This document shows, one piece after another, positions 21,279 to 33,928 of a DNA stretch of 64,000 bases (within the stretch, counting starts at the first letter, position 1; every line of letters starts with the position of its first letter). The position numbers and the translations under genes are program-made. The stretch covers positions 8,171,513 to 8,235,512 of the forward strand of contig NC_057762.1 of the NCBI RefSeq assembly GCF_010389155.1. Direction: 5' to 3'. The notes under the pieces are model-generated. The model searched no databases. It was not told where the DNA came from and saw only the letters and a list, made by a program, of their open reading frames with translations. The DNA comes from Erigeron canadensis. Taxonomy: Eukaryota > Streptophyta > Magnoliopsida > Asterales > Asteraceae.

Positions 21279-22431
21279 ATGACAAATGATGATCATGATG
21301 ATCAACAACCACCTCAAAAAACAGCAAAAAATTCAATACCAATGCCAACCGAAATCATCGAAGAGATTGTGTTAAGACTCCCTGTCAAATCCATTCTCCG
21401 ATTCAGCGCAGTTTCGAAACAATGGCTATCGTTCATATCCCATCCATCTTTCGCTGAACTCCACTTCACTCGCAAAAGCAACCACACATCTCTCTTAATT
21501 ACTGCTTACGACTGCACAAGCAAACGACACTATCTCCAGACTGCCCCTCATAACGGTGGACCGGTCATTGACTTCTTGACCGATTATTGCATTCCTAACA
21601 GGTCTGAATCCCAACATCTGAATGGTTTAGTCTTATTTACTAGCAACAAGACTCCCCATGCCAATTACCCTTATGTTATCAATCCTAGCACGCGTAAATC
21701 TTACGAGCTGACTTTCCCTTATAGCACTTACGATACTCGTACTTTATATTTTTTTGGTTTCGACGAGTCCATAAACAAGCATAAGATTTTGAACTATGTG
21801 CAATCAAATACCTCACCGCCTGAGTTTATGGTATACTCTTTTTCAAATTATTCGTGGGAAAAGATCAATCTTTTCCCACGAATAATTTGAAAAAGCTTCC
21901 TGTTGGTATGACTGCAAAGATGCATTGCTTCCCTGAATCTATAAATAGTGTTTGTGTCAATAATGTAATACATATGACAATGTTCATGGGACTTCGTGTA
22001 ATCTTAGCGTTTGACTTGAGAACAGAGACTTTTTCTGTAATGAACGTTCCACGTGAATTGGATTTGGAGGAGGGTAATGTGATACAACCATACCTCATGA
22101 ACATCAATGGCTTGTTAGGAGTTGTTTGTTTTCGTAAAACCAATGAATTACATATTTGGATGTTACAAGACTATGAAAATCGTACTTGGGTCAGAGAAAT
22201 TGTTCCTCTATACGTGCCATGGAATAGTACTTTGGGTTGCCGCCCTTACCCATTAGGCTCTACTAATTTGGAAGAGATTGTGTTTTCCCAGATTATGTGT
22301 TTTCCCAGACTAGATGTACTAAGTGGGTAAAATTCACTCTTGGTGATGAATTTCGACATTACAACAGTGTTGTAATATTCGATCAAGTTAAAAGTTATGT
22401 TGAAAGCATGTTTCCTGTAAGAGAGGAATGA
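21279..22431 (+). pseudogene. F-box protein pseudogene with two frameshifts
   Basis: The first frame (21279-21890) has the F-box near residues 20-65 (MPTEIIEEIVLRLPVKSIL, then WLSFISHPSF) and the associated-domain motif PYVINPSTRKSYEL. Such proteins bind SKP1 through the F-box and recruit targets to SCF ubiquitin ligases. The frame breaks at a perfect foldback at 21838-21895 and continues in another frame (about 21880-22290). It breaks again at a 17-bp direct repeat of the TGTGTTTTCCCAG block near 22272-22305. After this a third frame (WVKFTLGDEF...SYVESMF) ends at TGA 22431. Together the pieces cover a full-length F-box protein of roughly 380 residues. Starting at ATG 21279 leaves a short acidic leader before the F-box. 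Because both lesions look like recent insertions, an intact allele may exist elsewhere. Confidence 0.85.
21838..21895. repeat. Perfect 28-bp inverted repeat with 2-bp spacer
   Basis: The left arm is 21838-21865, the spacer CA is at 21866-21867 and the right arm is 21868-21895. The arms are exactly complementary and stop abruptly at both ends. The structure lies in F-box coding sequence and causes the first frameshift. Confidence 0.95.
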
Positions 22432-22689
22432 AACAAGGACTAATTAGCGTCCTACATTATAAGGTATTCCATCAGCAAATGATCAACTGCTAATTAAGGA
22501 GGGTTCTCAAAGTACCTAACTAATTTGCTGTCAAGTTTTCATCTTGTTTGATTAGATATTGTTTTAATAAGATGATACTGAGTCTTAATTATTAAATCAT
22601 GTTTTATTTGAACTTTTTAATATTTGAGGATTAAATATAAGATGATTTTCTTGGAATAATTACAATATGTATTTTTGGGTTTGCGCTTT
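22432..22689. other. 3' flank of the F-box pseudogene
   Basis: AT-rich DNA with no feature recognised. Confidence 0.4.
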
Positions 22690-22874
22690 AACTCCTCTGC
22701 TCTTACCAACAGGTATGTTACTTACACCCTCTTACTTAACGTTTTTTCCCATTTTGGCCAGAGGTCCTATGGAAGTAGCCTCTCTACCTACCTTCTAGGT
22801 AGGGGCAAGACTTTCTACGTCGTACCTCCCCCATACCGCGATTGCAGGGATTGGGCCTTGTTGTTGTTGTTGTC
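22690..22874 (+). mobile_element. RTE-type LINE 3' end, diverged copy
   Basis: The segment matches the 3' end of the LINE at 51540-51720: GGTCCTATGGAAG, CTCTCTACC, then CCTCCCCCATACC and a TTG-repeat tail ending near 22874. It has no coding sequence and is more diverged than the copy at 1602-1970. Confidence 0.8.
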
Positions 22875-23409
22875 GCACGTGTATATCTAAAATATAAGAT
22901 AATTAATCTGCATCTCGGAGTTTTATATTTGATTATGGGTTTTGTTCATCTGTTTGCTTATTGGTAACATATTTACAAACTTGTTCACAATGAGATTTGC
23001 AAGCACAACTTTTTGGTTTCACGATTACCTCGAACAATGCTAGACCAAAGTCCCTTCGGTCCTACGCTACCTTTGAGATATCAACTCAATGAAATCGATA
23101 CAAATGCTACAGAATGAAATCTCACCATAGCAAAAGACTTTTGGCTAATGTCGAGCAAGAAGTCTTTGAAGGCGACATATCCTTAATGGCCTTACTTTTC
23201 ACCTACCAGACGTCTTATATCCGAAAAATATGTCCCTTCTTCATTGTCAAAGGAGCTTCCAAGAAAAATACAGAACAACAAAGTCACTTTCTTCATTCTT
23301 CTAACATACATGTCCTTTTCTTCTGTGGCCTTTTAATTTCTTAATTATTATTATTATCACTTTTGATACTTTGCCTTTATATCTTTCACTTACAAATTAT
23401 TAAGAACTA
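22875..23409. other. Intergenic DNA, nothing recognised
   Basis: A 76-codon frame at 23114-23344 has no recognisable motif and is not called as a gene. Confidence 0.4.
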
Positions 23410-24109
23410 TTTTGCTTTTGTTGTAAACCCTAGCACTCGTAAGGTTTACAAACTTCCTGATTTGACTTCTGTGTATGGTGAGGTGCATATATGTTACTTC
23501 TTTGGATTCCGTGAGTGATAAAAATGAACATAAGATTTTGAATATCAGAATGCTTGGGATTTAATCCTTAAGACCTTTTAAATTGACTACTATAAGATAA
23601 TGATTCTCTATGTCAAACCATTCATGGAGAAAGATAGATGTGGATCTTCCTTTTGATGTTATGTTAGTGGTGAGCATTGGTACCAAACATAGTATTTAAG
23701 AAAATGAATCTGCCTCCGAATGCCATTCCTCGTGAAATGTTGAAACAATACTCTAAGAAAGGTATGAATTTGGTGAAATCCAACCAGCCCTTTCCTCATG
23801 AAAATCAATGGCTTATTACTTATCAGGAGTAGTTTGTCATGATCGTGTGAGGGAAACCACGAATAGCATATTTTCTCCAACTCTTGGTTTTTATTAGATG
23901 GCCCTTTCCCGTTAAAATCTAATGTTACCGAAGGACATTATATATCACAATGGTCGATTGACTACGGATGTGACCAATGTACCTATCTATGATATGGAGA
24001 ATAGAAGTATGAAGCAATTGGTGTTCATTCTCGGCCATCAAGTTCTCCACTCTTTTAGCCTTCGGTTTGATCTTGTTAGGAGTTATGTCGAACGCATCTG
24101 GCCTTTATA
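23410..24109 (+). pseudogene. Second F-box pseudogene, same subfamily, N-terminus lost
   Basis: The left end reads VVNPSTRKVYKLPD followed by CYFFGFRE, paralogous to VINPSTRKSYEL and YFFGFDE in the gene at 21279. A stop then interrupts DKNEHKILN, the counterpart of INKHKILN. The C-terminal frame SFSLRFDLVRSYVERIWPL, ending at the stop at 24107-24109, parallels the end of the first copy. The F-box itself is missing and several frames are needed, so the copy is long dead. The pair shows local tandem duplication of an F-box gene, which is common in plants. Confidence 0.7.
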
Positions 24110-24838
24110 GAGGACTTCATGATCCACTATAGGTTCATCCATCTAATCAATCAATCAGATAAAACGTTTGTAGTTCTTAGTTGTAATATTGTTGTTTGTC
24201 AAGGCAACTAATCCAAGTTATCCGCATTTTAAGTTTTAGATATATTAGTCTATTACCCATTTTTTGGAGGGGGCCAGATTGTAAGTTTTAAACTTTATTA
24301 TACTAAATTACCTTTTTTACCTTGAACTATTGAAAGTGTCGGAAAAATTTTCACCCTTGTGAAGAAAATTTCGTTGCGAAAAATGTGTCGCAGAAAAGTG
24401 GACGCAAAAATCTTGCGATGAATTTTGCGACTAAACTTTCATGGGTCCCACTTTTTGCAAGAAAATGGGAAAAAAAAATGAAAATACTTTGCGTCGCATA
24501 GCTAATTGCAGATCCGTTCACCTTGTCATTGTTCATGCCATCTCTATTCAAGTCGTCGATATTGTAGCCCCTTTTGTATATCCACGTTTATATTGTCTTG
24601 TTTTATAGATGTAGATAAATTTATCTTTTGGAGATGGTTGAAGTATCCAAATGGTGATTGATGAAATTTCAAAAGTGGATCAGAAACAAGGTCACTAGTT
24701 AACATTAAAAGTTAGTTTAAGTATCGTTTTGACAGCTTTTCATACTCTAATTCAATTTTTACACGTTGCGTTTCATAGGTTCAACTTGCTATACTCAAGA
24801 CTGTTCATATGTAATCTCTTTAAAGAAACTAATAAAAA
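24110..24838. other. Intergenic DNA, nothing recognised
   Basis: A GC-poor stretch with several TTGCG and TCGCA words at 24360-24500, possibly the end of an unknown repeat. No termini were found. Confidence 0.4.
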
Positions 24839-24878
24839 GTCGAGATGGCCGAGTTGGTCTAAGGCGCCAGATTAAGGT

Positions 24879-24911
<33 letters not shown>

Positions 24912-24919
24912 TCTCGACA
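24839..24919 (+). tRNA. tRNA-Leu (anticodon AAG)
   Basis: An 81-nt cloverleaf with acceptor stem GTCGAGA/TCTCGAC and discriminator A. The anticodon stem CCAGA/TCTGG carries the loop TTAAGGT, so the anticodon is AAG. The A box TGGCCGAGTTGG, a long variable arm typical of leucine tRNA and the B box GGTTCAAATCC are present. A TTTT terminator for RNA polymerase III follows within a few bases (24925). CCA is not encoded, as expected for a nuclear gene. There is no intron. Confidence 0.95.
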
Positions 24920-26351
24920 AACAATTTTGTCTAGCTATATTGTTTCCGATAGCTTCCATTGTATAAATTGATTAATCTCTTTTTATGATTCTACTCTTTT
25001 ATATCTTGTGTGATTAAACTTTTATGTCTATCCCTTTTATGTGACAACATTCTTATCTTCACGACTAGATCACGTACTAAATTTATTTCTCTTTTTAATC
25101 TCTATCGATATTTCATTATTTTTTCATCAAATAGTTATCCCGTTTATTTTTCAAAAATAGAGAGATACTTTTGCATTTTTGTTAAAACCAATAATTACAT
25201 ATTAAAAAGAGTATTTTAAACATCTTATCGAATAACTTTATCTAAGCTACAATACGAATAAAGTAAAAACAATTTATTTTTTGATTGATGAATTAAATTG
25301 ACAGTTACAAAAGAAATAACAATTTATATGCAATGAGCCAATGAGTCATTTTATTCCAAGTTATATCATATAAAACAAACATGTTTGTTTTCCGTTGTAA
25401 TATATAATTGGTGGTAGAACCAGACTCAAAGCAACTCGTATCATGATTTCTTTACCACTAGCGATGTATCGGTGTAAACTAAAGATAATGACTACATTAT
25501 TACGTTTTTAGCAATTTTTTAGGATTTTTGGCCTTATTTAACGGTTTTAAGAGTATTTGACACTTTTGATCATTTATTTATCTCAAATGGTTGCACAAGT
25601 ACATCTTTATAACTTTTGTACTTAGAAAATCTTTCAAAGTTTTAGTTACATTGACACGTATCACATTTTTGCTTGACTAGTAAAACTAATAAAAAATACA
25701 TTATTTTCAAAAGAAAAAGTTAAACTAAATGGAAATAACTAACCCGTAGTCCAGTCTACCCCTATATATATGCTATGTAGTTTCGACATTAATAATAACT
25801 TTTTCCATACTACTTTTATTGCCACATTGGGATGACATTCGGTATTGAATCTAAGTAAACCTTACCGATACTGTTTAGTACTAATCCCAAATTATCACCA
25901 AACTCAAAGCCAATACCGAACTAATTAGACAGGTTCTATACCATTGTTTTTAGGTGCTATACTGTTTTGTACCTAAGTTCCCGTTCATACGGATACGAAG
26001 TTGTAAACTCCATAACATGAATAAACCACCATAAACAGGAATGGAAGAACTGAACCAAATACCAACAATATTAATATCGGCTTGGTTTTATAATTTGGGA
26101 TTTTCACTTATCCCTACCATATATGAGATTATTTCAACAGCCACTAATAATTTGTAATTTTCTGTGTCAAAATAATTTATTGTGAAAAAGCTATTTAACT
26201 TCATTTAATACGAAAAATAAATGATTATAATTATCCTTACATGTGTAAAAGGTTAATCTTCTAACCAATAATTGGACATAACGACTTGAACAAAAGTTAT
26301 GGTCCTTTTCAGTCAATAAGATAATTTAGTTTTCACTATGGAATCAACAAA
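24920..26351. other. AT-rich intergenic DNA with a dispersed repeat
   Basis: The part at about 25560-25780 resembles 49440-49650. Both end in an AAAAAATACATTATTTT block followed by ACCCGTAG..C.GTCTACC. The repeat class is unknown and no termini could be fixed. Nothing else was recognised. Confidence 0.4.
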
Positions 26352-26433
26352 GTCGATATGTCCGAGTGGTTAAGGAGACAGACTTGAAATCTGTTGGGCT
26401 TCGCCCGCGCAGGTTCGAACCCTGCTGTCGACG
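26352..26433 (+). tRNA. tRNA-Ser (anticodon TGA)
   Basis: An 82-nt cloverleaf with acceptor stem GTCGATA/TGTCGAC (one G-T pair) and discriminator G. The anticodon stem CAGA/TCTG holds a loop with TGA. The long variable arm GGGCTTCGCCC is diagnostic of serine tRNA, and the B box GGTTCGAACCC is perfect. A TTTT terminator follows at once at 26434. A CAACAA motif lies just upstream, as usual for plant tRNA genes. Confidence 0.96.
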
Positions 26434-27616
26434 TTTTCTTTTAAAAACTGTCATTTTCCATTTTCATAATTCCCATCTCATCTTTTAATTATGAAAAATT
26501 TGTTTAAAAGTAATTTCTTTACTTTAAAAAACTTTTGCATTTTCTCAGTATACTTTACATCATCATGTTTTATCCACCTAATAACGTATTCTAATTTAAT
26601 TATGTTTCTAATCAAATTGTGTGAAGTAGTACACATATTATTCATGTGACATATGGTATAACAATCCACTGATGATTAATTATAAAATAACTTCTAACTT
26701 TCTAAGCAAACCTATGCAATCGAACACTCTATACAACAAATCAGAAAATAACATAACTAAACTTAAACTGTCATTAACATATGAAAAAAAATATTACTAA
26801 ATAAATTACGTCAATTATGCATTATGTGCGGATGATCTTTAGTTCATAAGTTGATGTTTATTAAATTATCATGTTGACCATACCTTAGCCGGGCAGTCAG
26901 CTGGCTACTACAACCTCTGGCTTCGTGTGATGGTCGAAATTATCAAATCGTTGATTGTTGTTTATCGTACGGATAAGATTCATAAATATAGAATGAGAGA
27001 TAATAAACATAACACCGTTTTAAATTTATTTATTATGATATATACATTTTAAAGTACTTGTTGTATCTTTGAAATCTAACATCTTGCTGTATGGTCGCTT
27101 TTAATAATATCTTTTACATCGTTTAAAGAAAAAAAAAAGCTAACTATACAAAACGATTTTACATGATTGTAATATAAATTTTTATTAATAGTTAAGTATT
27201 TAACAGTAAATTTGAGTTCAACAATTCTTTTTCCCCATATATACAACTTAAATTGTAGAAGAAACTTAACTATTTTCAAAAGACTCTTGTCTTGATTTCG
27301 GATAATATTCGACTCACATGCATATAAATTTGAAAATGTTTTAAGTTCTTACAAATATCAGTTTAATAATGATTATCTTACACACATCACTTTCCATATA
27401 TCACCTTTCATATATAATTTCCAAGAAGCATATAAAGAGTCCGGATTCCGGAAATATGACGGTTAAATAAAAAAAATGATAATGTTTGTTAAACAATCTT
27501 TTGATGTTATTATAACATTTGATGGAATCAAAAGCTATAATTAAGATAGAAAATAAGTAAATTATACTTGTTAGCTTTTAACGTTTTCAAAAAGCTAATT
27601 ATTAGAAGAATATATA
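26434..27616. other. AT-rich intergenic DNA, nothing recognised
   Basis: No gene or repeat boundary was recognised. Confidence 0.5.
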
Positions 27617-27868
27617 ATTTTTTTAAAGGATTAGTACTTCTAAATGTAAACAACTTTACATGGATTGTATGTATTCAACTTTTATCATATGTTGTAATAA
27701 ACTTTCAAATTTTGTGCATTGTATGTATTCAATCAATCAAAGATTTATAAACAGCAACTAATGTGATTGTCACATATACTCAAATACATATAATGCACAA
27801 CATTTGAAAGTTTGTTATATATAATGTAGTTGTTTATATTTTGAAGTAATAATCCTTAGAAAAAAAAA
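27617..27868. repeat. Foldback MITE-like element
   Basis: The left part (AAGGATTAGTACTTC, then AAACAACT and AAACTTTCAAATTTTGTGCATT) is the reverse complement of the right part (AATGCACAACATTTGAAAGTTT, then AGTTGTTTA and GAAGTAATAATCCTT). The arms are about 100 bp, imperfect, around a centre near 27750. There is no coding sequence. Confidence 0.75.
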
Positions 27869-28120
27869 AATATAAAAACAAACATAACAAAGAGTAGAAT
27901 AGTGGGCATGAGTAAATAAAAAGAGGACCCACAGCCAACTCAGCCTCACTTCACCTCAAAATCAAATCAGGGTTAGCTTATTTTTTCAGCCAAGTTTTTA
28001 CATACACACATATACATACAACATATATATATTATATACAGAGAGAAGAGAGGGGGGAGGGAAAAGGGCAGAGGGGGAGTTCAACTGTAAGGCGAAAAAT
28101 TCCAAAAAAATCAAAGGGGG
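27869..28120 (+). promoter_or_regulatory. NTF2: NTF2 upstream region with TATA-like tract
   Basis: A TATATATATATTATATA tract lies at about 28021-28037, immediately followed by a GA-rich leader (28040-28078) up to the ATG at 28121. The position fits a core promoter and 5' untranslated region. No specific factor site is claimed. Confidence 0.4.
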
Positions 28121-30545
28121 ATGGATCCAGACGCGTTATCGAAAGCATTCGTGGAACATTACTACTCAACATTCGACACAAATCGGGTTGGGTTGGGTAA
28201 CCTGTACCAGGATGCTTCAATGTTGACTTTTGAAGGTCAAAAGATCCAAGGGTCAGCAAACATCGTCGCCAAGCTAACTTCCCTTCCTTTCCAGCAATGT
28301 AAACATAACATCACGACCGTTGATTGCCAGCCATCTGGTCCCGCTGGTGGTATGCTTGTTTTCGTTAGTGGTAATCTTCAACTCGCCGGTGAACAACACG
28401 CTCTTAACTTCAGCCAGGTATTTCACTCTTCTTATACATTTTTTTTTTTTTTGTTTGCGATTTTGATCTGATAAATTTCTTACTATTATTATTATTATTG
28501 AATATTTATGGTATTTGCTAGATGTTTAGGACTAGTGGCCAGAATTTTATATGTTAGACTCGATTAAGTTTTCGGTATAATGAGATTGTATATAATTATA
28601 TACAATAACAAAAACTGTACCCAAAACCATGTAGCGGGGTATGGGGTAGTGACACTGCTTCCAGAAGGACCTTCGGCCAGAATAATGTATGTGTGTGCAA
28701 GTGCGTTTGGGTGAAAGTGGTAAAAAGCGGAAATGAAGTATATGACAAAAATGGAATAAAAGTATCCTCGGCGCACTTTATTGTTTGTAAATAAATGTGG
28801 CTGAATTTTTGTTTCTGTTACAAGTCACCAACGTTTCTATATATGAATGACCGCTCAAATCTATTTGTTTTTTGATGGATTGGCAATCTCATTGACTAGC
28901 CTTAATGTGGTATTTACTTACTGTTACGTGTTCTTAGAACTTAGAAGGACCCACCGGTAGACTAATTTCATCTGTAAAGGCTTGCTAGGATTTCCATAAT
29001 AGTATAATATGGGAATGGTGGCTCTGAAATGGGTTGTATCGTCAGACATATGAACTGTAGTTTTGGGAGAATGATGAGCCTTTTTGAGCTGCCTTAGATA
29101 GCTTTAGATATTTATGCTTTTGTCTTTTTGAGGTGTGGTATGTTGTAAAGTGATCATTTAGAGCTTGTCAAAGTATCAAACACTTAATAATTTTGTCCAT
29201 TGATACACATCTGTTGATTAGTCCAGACTCCATATTAATATTTAAGTTATGGATAATGTGATATTGCTCATTGATTACCATACACGAAGAAAATGTTTTC
29301 CAGCATACTATATATAGAGACGTGTAGTCCTGTTTTTGCTATTGTGTCTACTGCCCGCTATTGTGCACATTGACAAATATTTTTAATACATCTGTTTAAT
29401 TCTGTATCATCAAAGTTTGGAATTGTTTTCATTGTATGGCCCTGCTGACAATATTAGCAGCAGCAGCCGCCACCCGCCAGTTTAGGCAGTTACAGATAGT
29501 CAGATACCAAGGAGTTTAGGCATTAGACTAATGTTGGTGGAAGGATCAGAGGTGTTGCCAAAAAATCACATACTCATTGCAAAAGAAACTTTAGTCGCAT
29601 TACTAGATGAATTTGGTTACTAAATTGATATACTGTGTTTGTTATGTTGAATTTCTTGTTTGGTTCCAAACATTTTTTGGGTCCTATGCCTCAATACTGT
29701 GATAATTAGTATACTGTTTATATTGAAATGGATGTGACAGAAGAAAGACGGTCAAAGTAACACTCCTTTTACATTTGTATACTGTTCATCATGATTTTAC
29801 ATTTGTAATTTGCATGAGTGCGGAATAAAGTTAGCGGCTATTGTTAGCTATTGACCTATTGTGGTACTTTCATTCCTGATAACTTAATTAGTATCAAGTT
29901 GCAACGTCATTAAATTATGTCGTTTGCTGATATCATTTGATAAATCTTGGAATGGTGTGCATGTTATTACTGGTATATTGAGCTGTTATATGTTCCCCCT
30001 TTTCAAATTGTTTTCTTGACAAATGCAAGATTAAAAGGTGAACCAGCCATTGTATCAGTCGTCATTTTAGACCAACAACCTATGTCCAGTTGTCCACCAA
30101 AAGATTAGCCATCGATATGCTATAATAGAATTAGATTTTAGCATATACTCTTTGTTATGGCTTATGATAGACTCTTGAGGATATTGTTATTTGAGTTTCC
30201 TGTTAAAGTTTGTTTATTAAATGATCTTGATTAACAAATGGCCATATGCCTGATCTCTTCCCAGAGATTACCCGAAACTTTATTTATTTAATAATTTAAA
30301 GAGATTACAGTATGTTTATCTTCATCTCATATTCACTCCTTGATACGAGAATAGAAGAAGTCATATGTGACAAATGACAACAGTAACATGGATTAGGAAG
30401 TTGTATATATGCAGCTGATGCTTCTAAACTTCTAGTTTTATAACCTTTTATGTATCATTGTTATGTGCAGATGTTCCATTTGATGCCTACACCACAAGGA
30501 AGCTTTTATGTTTACAATGACGTATTCCGCCTGAACTATGCATGA
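28121..30545 (+). CDS. NTF2: Nuclear transport factor 2 (NTF2)
   Basis: Two exons, 28121-28417 and 30471-30545, join in frame to give 123 residues, the full length of plant NTF2. The intron of 2053 bp has GT..AG borders (GTATTT...TGCAG). The product starts MDPDALSKAFVEHYYSTFD and ends FRLNYA, as in Arabidopsis NTF2 proteins. NTF2 is a small homodimer that carries Ran-GDP back into the nucleus through nuclear pores by binding FG repeats. The single domain fills the protein. ATG 28121 is the first in-frame start and lies after a GA-rich leader. The long intron holds an old RTE LINE scrap (28605-28745). The last exon and its surroundings are duplicated at 41315-42003. Confidence 0.95.
28605..28745 (-). 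mobile_element. RTE-type LINE 3' end fragment inside the NTF2 intron
   Basis: On the minus strand the segment shows GGTCCTTCTGGAAG and a CCATACCCCGC block, matching the 3' end of the RTE elements elsewhere in the window (51600-51705). It is old, short and non-coding. It lies antisense to the gene. Confidence 0.65.
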
Positions 30546-31900
30546 GGAGAGGTGTGTCCTTACAACTACAGTGTGTTGGTTAAACACAAAACGTGCTTGT
30601 CAACATTTGTTTACCTTTTCGTGTTAAAATATTTTAAATCATTTGAATGCTGCTTTGCCTTTCCCTCCTTGATAACAAGGAAATGGTGTTTCTTGCTAAG
30701 AAATATCCTTATGACTAGCTATATTGATTGTCTGATATTTGTAATTGGATGGATTGGTTGTATATGGCAGATTGGCATCTTAAAAATGTCGATTAAAAAT
30801 TTAAAATTGAGCTATAAGCCTGTGATGTCCTATATGATTACTTCCTTGGCCCTTCATAAGTCTCCTTTAAGCCAGGAACTTGGTACCACAGTGAATGAAG
30901 TAATGCAGCCATCATTATTTGACTGAACGCTTTCATGCTCTCATAACTGGCCTTGGTTTTTCCATAATTGAAGGCTTGAAGCTCCATCTGCAATTCTGCA
31001 CAACTACATGATAGGCATGAAAAGATGAAATTTATCTTGGTCTATCATGTGTAATTTTTTAAGGAGAATTTGTTAAAGATGAACCATCTTGGGGAGTTGC
31101 TTCCATCATTGTTCTTTGAAATTACCCCTCCAGCAAGGGATGGGATCTTGTTAGTAGAGATTAAAACAAGGCTATATCAAATTTAGAGCACTCAGCATTG
31201 CTCGCTTAAAGCTCGTATGTTCGTGAGGGAGAGTGCCCATGACGTTTGCTCTTATATCTTAATGCGTATCATGTCTCACTATCTGCTGTGCATCTGATAA
31301 CTAGCCTAATATATATGTTGCACAAATCACCACACATTTGAGAATTGGGGAACTCCATATTCATCTTATGGGGGAGAACTCAAACTCTTAATTACCTCTT
31401 CATCCATTCGACCTCCCGATCTCATCTTCATCTTCACATCTCTTTCTCATTACTCGAAAATATAATGTTAATCCAGTTTCAAGATATTGATTAATCACTA
31501 TTTCTTAGTGAGGATTAGTGATAACAGTAATAGTCTTCAAGTTATTATATATATATATATGGCTATAGCCAAGAGAAAAAAAATCATTTTAAGAGTAGAT
31601 CTTGACCATTGAAAATATAAATAAAAACAATTTAAGTCATTGAAATAAAAGTGAAAGTCAATGTTATATAAATGCAGAAACTTTGTCAACTTATACACAA
31701 CTTTAACTCATACGCATACAATCTAACTCAATGTCTTAGTGCCACGAGATTGACCCCTCCAAATAGAAAATTCAATTGCAATTTTTATCAATATAAGACA
31801 ACTATAATTTTGGTTACAAATATTAATTGTAAACGCGTATATATTCTTGCAGACAACCATACATGCTAATGATAATTATGTAATTAATTCCCATTCCCAT
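30546..31900. other. NTF2 3' untranslated and flanking DNA
   Basis: The first 375 bases are duplicated at 41613-42003. The frame at 30552-30926 lies in this flank and has no protein motif. A short TA run lies at about 31544-31560. Confidence 0.5.
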
Positions 31901-32889
31901 TATAATATATAATATATAATATTATACGAGTATTATTTTGCAATTTGCACTATAAAAAGCACCATCTTTCTTCTCATTTGAATGCAACATATTTTTTAAC
32001 CAAAAGATCAAGAAATTTTCAAGCAACAAAATGAAGAATATAATGTGTTTTTACATTCATAAGATGTTACTCATGTTTTTTTATAGGACTCCGCAAACAT
32101 CGACGACATAAAAAATGAAAAGAAAAATGAAGATTCATTTGATTTTAATGAAAACATCCTGAACGACGACACCAACTTTTTGAAGAATGATCATTTAAAT
32201 AAGAAATCGAGGGTTCATTACAAGACAAATTAAGAAACCGTGATGCAAACCTCGAATCAATGAAATTGCAACAAATCGTCAATGTTAAGGATCGAGGCGA
32301 TGAAAAGGTAACATTATATAAACTAATACTTTTAGTAAAAAAGAATAATGTGTAACTTAGTTTTTTATCCTTTCTTTTGTAGGATGAGGTTGATCGTCAT
32401 AAGATTTTAGATGAACATTCTTATGTAAAATGTATCTAATTCTTTATTATCTCTCTTACTTTTATATGATGATTTTGATTGGGATTCGCTTTCAGATGAT
32501 GATCATATTCCATTGATCAAACGTAAGAACAATAAGCTCAAGAGGAAGAATGTATTCCGCCTAATAGACGAAGACTAATATATCATTTTTTATGTTAATT
32601 AATAAGTTTGTTAACTTTTGATTTCATATTGTTTTTGATTTTTTTATTGTTGATGGTTTAATTTTTTAAGTATTTTTATTTTCAATGAAACAAAGTTTGG
32701 CTGTTTTAGTATCTTAATTTTTAATGCTCTAATGATTTTTATGTAATATATTTTAAGCATTTGTTGTTTCCTTTATATATTTATATATCATTCTAATTTG
32801 ATCCGTGTAACAAGATTCATAAACATTTACAAGCCAAGTAGAGAAAGAAAATAACCCCATTATTGAAAGTTACATGACAGAAATTGTCT
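31901..32889 (+). other. Low-complexity coding-like stretch, not assigned
   Basis: From about 32090 to 32580 there are short Asp/Asn/Lys-rich frames separated by GT..AG-like borders (for example DDDHIPLIKRKNNKLKRK before a stop at about 32578). I cannot identify a family. The stretch may be a decayed gene fragment carried by a transposon. Confidence that it is coding is low. Confidence 0.25.
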
Positions 32890-33075
32890 AAAATGTCTTT
32901 AATGGTTTAATTACACTATGAGTCCTTTATCTTTTAAAATATATCAAGTAATCATTTACATCATCAATTATCTACACCACTCGACGTCGTCTCTACCACC
33001 AACAGTCACCTCCACCACCACACCCTCGCCGCCATAACCACTGCCGCATTGCGCGGGTAACGTGTCAATATATAC
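32890..33075 (+). repeat. Second copy of the CAC-rich dispersed repeat
   Basis: It shares the layout of 2960-3262: an AT-rich part, then CTACACCACTCGAC, CACC-triplet runs and GCCGCATTGCGCGGG. Possibly Helitron-derived. Boundaries are not fixed. Confidence 0.4.
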
Positions 33076-33674
33076 TAATTAACTTTAGAAGTCAACTTAA
33101 GTTTGATTTAGAAATCATGCCATGTACAACGTAATAATGGATAGTAAAAATCAATTAATTTGTTATTTAAATGATGATTGTATTTAATACACTTTGTTAA
33201 TTACAGAAAATAGTTGAATAAAATATATTTAATACATACATCCTTATTTACACAAAAAGTTGAATAAAATATATCACATCCATTCTAAATTCAAATCGAA
33301 CCATTATTTTCTTTAAAATATCTAAATTTATTTACGTCCACTTTACGTATAATACAAACATTGTATTGATAACAACAAAACATAGACAACATAAAAGATA
33401 TTAATTTAAAATTATGTTTTTTTACACTTGAAAGATTTTATCTAAACGTTAATAAAATACCTATAGGCAAAATTCTTATAAATCTATTTAATGTCTACAA
33501 CATTTTTAGAAATTATTTACATCAATGTAATTGACATCTACATTCAAAAAAGAGTCAACGTTACCAAAACAAACAATATAAAAATACTGTCAATAAATTT
33601 ACTATATTTAAATAAATTAGACAACTATACTATGAAATCCATATTTCAAATAAAATCAATTATCTTATTAATTA

Positions 33675-33928
33675 CTTCATCCGTCCCAATTTAAATGTCC
33701 AATTTTGACTTTTGAAGTCTTTCTTTCATAATTTTGACTGTAAATTGTTTCGTGTGTGTTATACCATAATTGATGTAAAATATATGAATAGATTAAGTTT
33801 TAGATGTACTTTTCGTTGATATAACTTTTATTAAGTATTATATTATACAAACAAAAATACTTACGGTCAAAATTAGAAAATAAAGACTCAACAAGTCAAA
33901 TTTAGACATTTAAATTAGGACGCAAGAG
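33675..33928. mobile_element. Stowaway-like (Tc1/mariner) MITE
   Basis: A 254-bp element with inverted ends CTTCATCCGTCCCAATTTAA and, inverted, CTCTTGCGTCCTAATTTAA. It is flanked by TA on both sides (33673-33674 and 33929-33930). CTCCCTCCGTCCCA-type ends and a TA target are standard for Stowaway. It has no coding sequence. Confidence 0.85.

Noticed and set aside
30552..30926. 124-codon frame downstream of NTF2
   Set aside because: It lies in the 3' flank, has no motif, and its duplicate at 41613-42003 is not kept open.
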